From Lachnospiraceae bacterium (lineage in GTDB: Bacteria > Bacillota_A > Clostridia > Lachnospirales > Lachnospiraceae), in contig JAGOGN010000049.1 of NCBI GenBank assembly GCA_017996675.1, forward strand, positions 1 through 9,584: DNA of 9,584 nt, read 5' to 3'. Below are positions 6,581-9,584 of this stretch, piece by piece. Under the pieces are notes generated by a model that saw only the letters and a program-made list of their open reading frames with translations, was not told where the DNA came from and made no database searches. The position numbers were made by a program, and so were the translations under genes. Position 1 is the stretch's first letter; each line of letters opens with the position of its first letter.

Positions 6581-6883
6581 ATGAACGTAATCGTAAGCGA
6601 GAAAGTAAAAAGATATATGGAAGAGAAAGAGTTTTCGCATATTTTAGTAGAACCAATCACTCAATCCAGCTGATGTGGGTCCTATACGGACTTAGTGGCA
6701 AGGTTTGCCCAGAAAAGTGAAGCGGATAAGTATTTAAAAGGTGGTTATCGAATTTTAAATGAAGAAAACTCGGATATTATCATTCCAAAGGAAAATGTTG
6801 GAATGGGCGAGACAGTTCGATTCGAACTGAGTCAGTTTTTATGGAAATCAATGATTTCAATGAATGGTATCTGGATGGCATAG
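6581..6883 (+). CDS. HesB-like / CC-Se motif selenoprotein with in-frame UGA read as selenocysteine (U31)
   Basis: The ATG at 6581 follows a near-perfect ribosome site (AAGGAGGTG, 6567-6575). The frame is open for 30 codons, meets TGA at 6671-6673, continues directly with TGT (Cys) and stays open to TAG at 6881-6883, giving 100 residues if TGA is selenocysteine. The local sequence is Q-S-S-U31-C32-G-S-Y. A Sec next to Cys in this short fold matches the small HesB-like (IscA-related) selenoproteins known from Clostridia and relatives, where homologs without Sec carry Cys-Cys. There is no other cysteine in the protein. The part after the TGA (DLVARFAQKSEADKYLKGG onward) has normal codon use with no frameshift, arguing against a decayed gene. 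The function of the family is not established; a redox or metal/selenium-related role is inferred from the U-C pair. A standard gene caller would report only an ORF from the internal GTG at 6695 or nothing. The alternative is a nonsense mutation, judged unlikely. Confidence 0.82.
6671..6711 (+). promoter_or_regulatory. Sec codon UGA and candidate bacterial SECIS hairpin
   Basis: Bacterial SECIS elements lie within the coding region just after the UGA. Two competing folds can be drawn here. Fold one pairs 6676-6680 with 6707-6711 (UGGGU/GCCCA), 6681-6683 with 6701-6703 (CCU/AGG, leaving a UUU bulge) and 6685-6687 with 6695-6697 (UAC/GUG), with a loop GGACUUA beginning 15 bases after the UGA. 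Fold two is a compact hairpin GGCAA-GGU-UUGCC (6697-6709), its loop beginning 29 bases after the UGA. Both place G residues in the apical loop. Which one SelB would bind cannot be decided by eye. Confidence 0.5.
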
Positions 6884-6910
6884 ATCAGTCAGATGATATA
6901 GTAAAAAAAG

Positions 6911-6945
6911 AAGAGCTTTTACGAGAAATCGTAGAAGCTCTTTTT
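6911..6945. terminator. Bidirectional rho-independent terminator
   Basis: A 14-bp stem (6911-6924 with 6929-6942, one G-T wobble at 6919/6934) closes a GAAA tetraloop and is followed by T residues to 6945. On the other side is a run of seven A (6903-6909), which becomes a T-tract on the minus strand. It lies between the convergent selenoprotein gene and the minus-strand HExxH gene and can end both transcripts. The last codons of the minus-strand gene overlap the T side. Confidence 0.9.
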
Positions 6946-7405
6946 ATGCGCTTAAGTCAATATTTGCTCCGATCATAGACTGTTGATCCAGACTTTTCTG
7001 ATTCTGCTGGTAAGGACTGGACTTGTCATATTTAATCATCGAACTTGTGGTACCACCAGCTACATAACTTCTGCCACATTCTGGACAGATGGCGGTGTGT
7101 ATCGCAACCGAGACATGAACAACTTCGCCATTCTTCTGTGCTGCTTTCGAATACGCATTGGAAACGTGCTCTCCTTCGTGAGCGCGAACCATCGATCCAG
7201 CACTTTCCGGAGAAATATGTGTTGGCGATTTAAATGAAACATTCTCATTAGAACCATCCTGATATTTACGTTCCTTACAAGTCTGACATTCCCCTTTCCC
7301 TTCGACTGGCTGTGATTTACCAGCGGGATTGGTCTGGTCAGTGGTAGGAGCGATTCTGTTCGTATAACTGGTATTAATGGATGGATACGAAATATTATTG
7401 ATCAT
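6944..7405 (-). CDS. Small putative metalloprotein with HExxH motif and two CxxC pairs
   Basis: The minus-strand gene gives 153 residues from the ATG at 7405, chosen because GGAGG (7413-7417) sits 7 bases upstream; the in-frame ATG at 7423 would encode that ribosome site and has none of its own. There is no signal peptide or membrane helix. The first 35 residues are polar and probably disordered. C40-Q-T-C43 and C107-P-E-C110 could form one zinc or redox site. RAHEGEHVSNA (74-84) contains HEGEH (76-80), a match to the HExxH zinc-peptidase motif, and resembles the R-x-HE-x-x-H region of SprA-related putative metalloproteases. The segment AGGTTSSMIKY follows the second CxxC and the tail is Gln/Ser-rich. 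Protease activity is not shown by sequence alone; the third zinc ligand is not obvious. A consensus promoter lies upstream. The gene is convergent with the selenoprotein gene. Confidence 0.75.
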   Translation of the reverse strand: MINNISYPSINTSYTNRIAPTTDQTNPAGKSQPVEGKGECQTCKERKYQDGSNENVSFKSPTHISPESAGSMVRAHEGEHVSNAYSKAAQKNGEVVHVSVAIHTAICPECGRSYVAGGTTSSMIKYDKSSPYQQNQKSLDQQSMIGANIDLSA

Positions 7406-7412
7406 AATACGA

Positions 7413-7417
7413 CCTCC
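7413..7417 (-). promoter_or_regulatory. Ribosome binding site that decides the HExxH gene start
   Basis: GGAGG on the minus strand is 7 bases before the ATG at 7405-7403 and lies inside the coding extension that a start at 7423 would require. Confidence 0.8.
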
Positions 7418-7447
7418 ATTCAATGAAAACTATAATGATTCACTATT

Positions 7448-7476
7448 ATTATACGCCCCTAAAAAAAATGTGTCAA
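7448..7476 (-). promoter_or_regulatory. Perfect consensus promoter of the minus-strand HExxH gene
   Basis: Read on the minus strand, TTGACA (7476-7471) and TATAAT (7453-7448) are exact consensus hexamers with a 17-bp spacer. This predicts strong, sigma-A-dependent expression starting near 7441, with a leader of about 36 bases. Confidence 0.88.
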
Positions 7477-7485
7477 ATGAAATAC

Positions 7486-7514
7486 TTGTCTGAAACTTCT
7501 AGTTCTATTATAAT
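7486..7514 (+). promoter_or_regulatory. Promoter of the bPH2 gene pair
   Basis: TTGTCT (7486-7491) and TATAAT (7509-7514) are 17 bp apart. The start would be near 7521, giving a leader of about 48 bases. The -10 box sits inside an 18-bp perfect palindrome, so the promoter is probably controlled. Confidence 0.75.
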
Positions 7515-7519
7515 AGAAC
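7502..7519. promoter_or_regulatory. 18-bp perfect palindrome over the -10 box (candidate operator)
   Basis: GTTCTATTATAATAGAAC is its own reverse complement over all 18 bases and contains the TATAAT box. A repressor dimer bound here would block RNA polymerase. It is unlike a terminator because there is no loop and no T-tract. The regulator is not encoded in an obvious place in this window. Confidence 0.65.
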
Positions 7520-7556
7520 AGGCTGTATAAAATTATAAAGCATGAAAGAAAAGAAT

Positions 7557-7562
7557 GGAGAG
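7557..7562 (+). promoter_or_regulatory. Ribosome binding site that decides the first bPH2 start
   Basis: GGAGAG lies 6 bases before the ATG at 7569. The upstream in-frame ATG at 7542 has only AT-rich sequence before it and no ribosome site. Confidence 0.65.
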
Positions 7563-7568
7563 AAGATT

Positions 7569-8051
7569 ATGAAATATCAGAAACTAAGTAAGAAGGCAAT
7601 TTCCTGTATGTTTGTTGCAGGAATTGTACAATTTATTATTGTAGGTGTAATGTTTGGTGTCGGAATGTACATTGGACGAGAAGAATGGGTAGTGTTGTTA
7701 ATCGGTGGTATTGTGCTTGGACTGGATTTGTTATATGTGCTGATTTCACCAAAAGTACGCTATGAGCGCTATCGTTATATTTTAAATGAAGAAGAAATTG
7801 ATGTAATGGAAGGTTTTATTTTTACCAAACGAAACATTGTGCCAATCGAGAGACTTCATAAGATCGCAGTTTTGAAGGGACCAATCGACCGTGTATTTGG
7901 ACTTGCAAAAGTGGTAGTTACCACAGCTGGTGGTGACGTTACCGTAAGATTTATGGAAGATGAAAAGGCAGACCAGATTGCGGAAAGCTTAAAGAATAGA
8001 ATCAATGAAATCTCGCTGGATGAAAAGAACCAGATGGCACAAGGAGAATAG
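7569..8051 (+). CDS. PH domain-containing membrane protein (bPH2, YdbS-like)
   Basis: The protein has 160 residues: two membrane helices (about 13-35 and 40-60) followed by one cytoplasmic bPH2 domain (about 62-145). The domain shows the usual order, YRYILNEEEIDVMEG then the core PIERLHKIAVLKGPIDRVFGLAKV (92-115), where the P-x-x-R-L-x-x-I and R-x-F-G-L-A residues are typical of the family. B. subtilis YdbS has the same plan and is encoded beside YdbT. The exact function of such pairs is unsettled; work on B. subtilis ties YdbST to resistance to a class of antimicrobial peptides. The next gene starts 2 bases after this stop with its ribosome site inside this gene, so the two are co-transcribed and probably translationally coupled. 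Confidence 0.88.
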   Translation: MKYQKLSKKAISCMFVAGIVQFIIVGVMFGVGMYIGREEWVVLLIGGIVLGLDLLYVLISPKVRYERYRYILNEEEIDVMEGFIFTKRNIVPIERLHKIAVLKGPIDRVFGLAKVVVTTAGGDVTVRFMEDEKADQIAESLKNRINEISLDEKNQMAQGE

Positions 8052-8053
8052 GA

Positions 8054-9565
8054 ATGGAAAAAACAAAATTTCGATGCCATTTTAGCATCATATTTGAAAA
8101 CACTGCTGCGGTGTGGATTTTTCTGGCAGTTGCTCTTTTTGGCCAGATTCAGAATGTAATAGAATTTGCGAATAGCTTAAAGAAAGAAGATATGTGGGCC
8201 GTTCTTGGAGGAGTGTTAACATTATTGGGAATCACTTTACTGGTTTTCGCTTATAATTTCTTCGTTTGGAGAAAGACCTTTATTATATTAGAAAATCAGA
8301 CTTTAGTGATACAAAGACTAACATGGAATCGCAAAGAGAACACATTTGGAATCAAAAATATCTCAAATATCAACCTCGAACAGAACTTATTCGAGATGAT
8401 CATGGGAACGTATAAAATTAAAATCGATACGAATTCTTTGTCCACTGCTGACAAGACGGACATTAAGATTGTTCTTTCAAAAGACAAAGCGATCGCTTTT
8501 AAGAATCAGATTATGGAACAGATTCACGGGGAAGAGATGGTTCATACCGAAACACTCGTGCCGGAAGATTATGATATAAAATATGAATTAAATGATATCG
8601 TGAAAAACAGTTTGATTGCTACTCCACTATTCGCAATCTTTGCATTTGTAGGTGTGGTCGTCCTCATTATAGTTGGATTAACACAAGTCAAATTAGGCGA
8701 TGATATGCTTGACTTTGCAAAAAATGCATTTGGCGGTTACCTTGCGATTGCGCTGGCTATTATGGGTACCATCGGAACTACTGTAAAAAATATTATCAAA
8801 TTTTATGCATTTCGCGTAAAACGTTTTGAGGACCGTTTGTTAATTGGATATGGTCTGCTGAAAAAACGTAATTATGAAATCCCAATTGATATGATCAATG
8901 CGATTAAAATCAAACAGTCGACGATTGCAAGATTTTTTAAATTCTATAGTTTAGAAATTATTAATGTAGGTGTAAACGATGAAAATTCAGAAGCAGCATT
9001 TTTAGTATTATATGCGAAAAAAGCCCAGTTCGACGAATTGCTCAATCGCGTGCTTCCAGAATTTGTTTCTTCCACAGATGAGAATATTAAACTTCAGCCA
9101 AAATCCGTTTGGAAAATAAAAGTGATCGGGATGATTTTCTGGACGATCGTTCTGGCAGCCTTTGTGATTTTCATCAAAATGTCAGAAATTCCATTTGCAC
9201 CAAAAGTTGGTTTTATTGCCGGTGCAACTGCCATTTATGTGATGATACTTGTGATTTCTATTTGTAATTACAAAACAGAAGGCATTTGTGTGGGCGAAGA
9301 TTTCCTAGGCGCTTCTAGCGGAACCTTCTTTAAAAGTACCACTTTGTTAAAATATGACAAGATTCAGTATGTGGATTTAAGACAAGGACCAATTTCTAGA
9401 AAGCTTGGTCTCACCCATGGATATATTTATATCTTAGCTGCATTGCTGAACCGAATCTGTAAATTTGGATATTTTTCCCAAGAGGATATGGACAAAATCC
9501 ACCAGAAAATGATGGAGTCAACCATTCACAAATCTAATTTACAAGAGCTTCCAACTGCTGAATAA
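8054..9565 (+). CDS. PH domain-containing membrane protein with three bPH2 repeats (YdbT-like)
   Basis: The protein has 503 residues arranged as three repeats of two membrane helices plus one cytoplasmic bPH2 domain. Helices lie at about 17-38, 48-71, 186-210, 226-250, 354-376 and 384-405; domains at about 72-157, 251-335 and 406-490. The repeated core motif is visible in each: FGIKNISNINLEQNLFEMIMG in the first, YEIPIDMINAIKIKQSTIAR in the second, and LLKYDKIQYVDLRQGPISRK with LGLTHGYIYI in the third, which is the best conserved. Length and plan match B. subtilis YdbT. AAGGAG (8041-8046) is 7 bases before the ATG. It presumably assembles with the single-domain protein encoded just upstream (inference). 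The gene ends 19 bases before the window edge; no terminator is visible in that remainder. Confidence 0.88.
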   Translation: MEKTKFRCHFSIIFENTAAVWIFLAVALFGQIQNVIEFANSLKKEDMWAVLGGVLTLLGITLLVFAYNFFVWRKTFIILENQTLVIQRLTWNRKENTFGIKNISNINLEQNLFEMIMGTYKIKIDTNSLSTADKTDIKIVLSKDKAIAFKNQIMEQIHGEEMVHTETLVPEDYDIKYELNDIVKNSLIATPLFAIFAFVGVVVLIIVGLTQVKLGDDMLDFAKNAFGGYLAIALAIMGTIGTTVKNIIKFYAFRVKRFEDRLLIGYGLLKKRNYEIPIDMINAIKIKQSTIARFFKFYSLEIINVGVNDENSEAAFLVLYAKKAQFDELLNRVLPEFVSSTDENIKLQPKSVWKIKVIGMIFWTIVLAAFVIFIKMSEIPFAPKVGFIAGATAIYVMILVISICNYKTEGICVGEDFLGASSGTFFKSTTLLKYDKIQYVDLRQGPISRKLGLTHGYIYILAALLNRICKFGYFSQEDMDKIHQKMMESTIHKSNLQELPTAE

Positions 9566-9584
9566 TATAAGCATAGTATTTTCG

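Noticed and set aside
6671..6673. Reading the in-frame TGA as a nonsense mutation (pseudogene)
   Set aside because: TGA is followed directly by a Cys codon, the frame is otherwise intact on both sides, ribosome site is strong, and the U-C pattern fits a known selenoprotein type. A pseudogene cannot be fully excluded without homologs.
6695..6883. A stand-alone 62-residue ORF starting at GTG 6695
   Set aside because: It has no ribosome site and is the in-frame C-terminal part of the selenoprotein that starts at 6581.
6983..7257. ORFs of 62-84 codons overlapping the HExxH gene in other frames and strand
   Set aside because: No ribosome sites, no recognisable protein features, and they are shadows of the better-supported minus-strand gene.
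7406..7423. HExxH gene start at ATG 7423 (minus strand)
   Set aside because: The first codons would be the ribosome site of the downstream ATG, and nothing resembling a ribosome site precedes 7423.

Overview
The window reads as a low-to-moderate G+C Bacillota chromosome, most likely an anaerobic Clostridia member (Lachnospiraceae-like). The signs are AT-rich codon use, strong GGAGG ribosome sites, consensus sigma-A-type promoters, a bPH2 (YdbS/YdbT-type) gene pair, UppP, and a gene with an in-frame UGA that is best read as selenocysteine. The family placement is inferred from style and gene content, not from a database search. Nearly all of the window is coding, with ten genes and no gap over 300 bases. 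No tRNA, rRNA, insertion sequence or CRISPR array was seen.

Layout. (1) Bases 1-1046: the C-terminal two thirds of a CLC-type chloride/proton antiporter with a TrkA-C tail, cut by the left edge. (2) Bases 1043-4101: a strong promoter drives a four-gene, tightly packed operon. It encodes an OhrR-like MarR regulator with two cysteines placed as in 2-Cys OhrR, a stand-alone cobalamin-binding sensor-like protein, an FtsX/MacB-type permease whose start overlaps the sensor's stop (ATGA), and a LolD/MacB-type ATPase. (3) Bases 4114-5015: uppP (undecaprenyl-diphosphate phosphatase) with its own extended -10 promoter. (4) Bases 5139-6512: a membrane-anchored NodB-like polysaccharide deacetylase. (5) Bases 6581-6883: a small HesB-like selenoprotein containing a Sec-Cys pair, which ordinary gene calling would truncate or miss. 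(6) Bases 6944-7405, minus strand: a small protein with HEGEH (HExxH) and two CxxC pairs, convergent with the selenoprotein across a bidirectional terminator. (7) Bases 7569-9565: two coupled bPH2 membrane proteins, divergent from the HExxH gene, with an 18-bp perfect palindrome over their -10 box.

How they may work together. The OhrR-like/B12-protein/ABC-transporter operon combines a thiol-peroxide type sensor, a cobalamin-binding module with the His ligand motif, and a MacB/LolCDE-type transport pair. A redox- and/or cobalamin/light-responsive export or membrane-remodelling system is inferred, and this is the best candidate for an undescribed system here. UppP and the deacetylase both act on the cell envelope. 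The selenoprotein implies that the genome encodes SelA, SelB, SelD and tRNA-Sec elsewhere.
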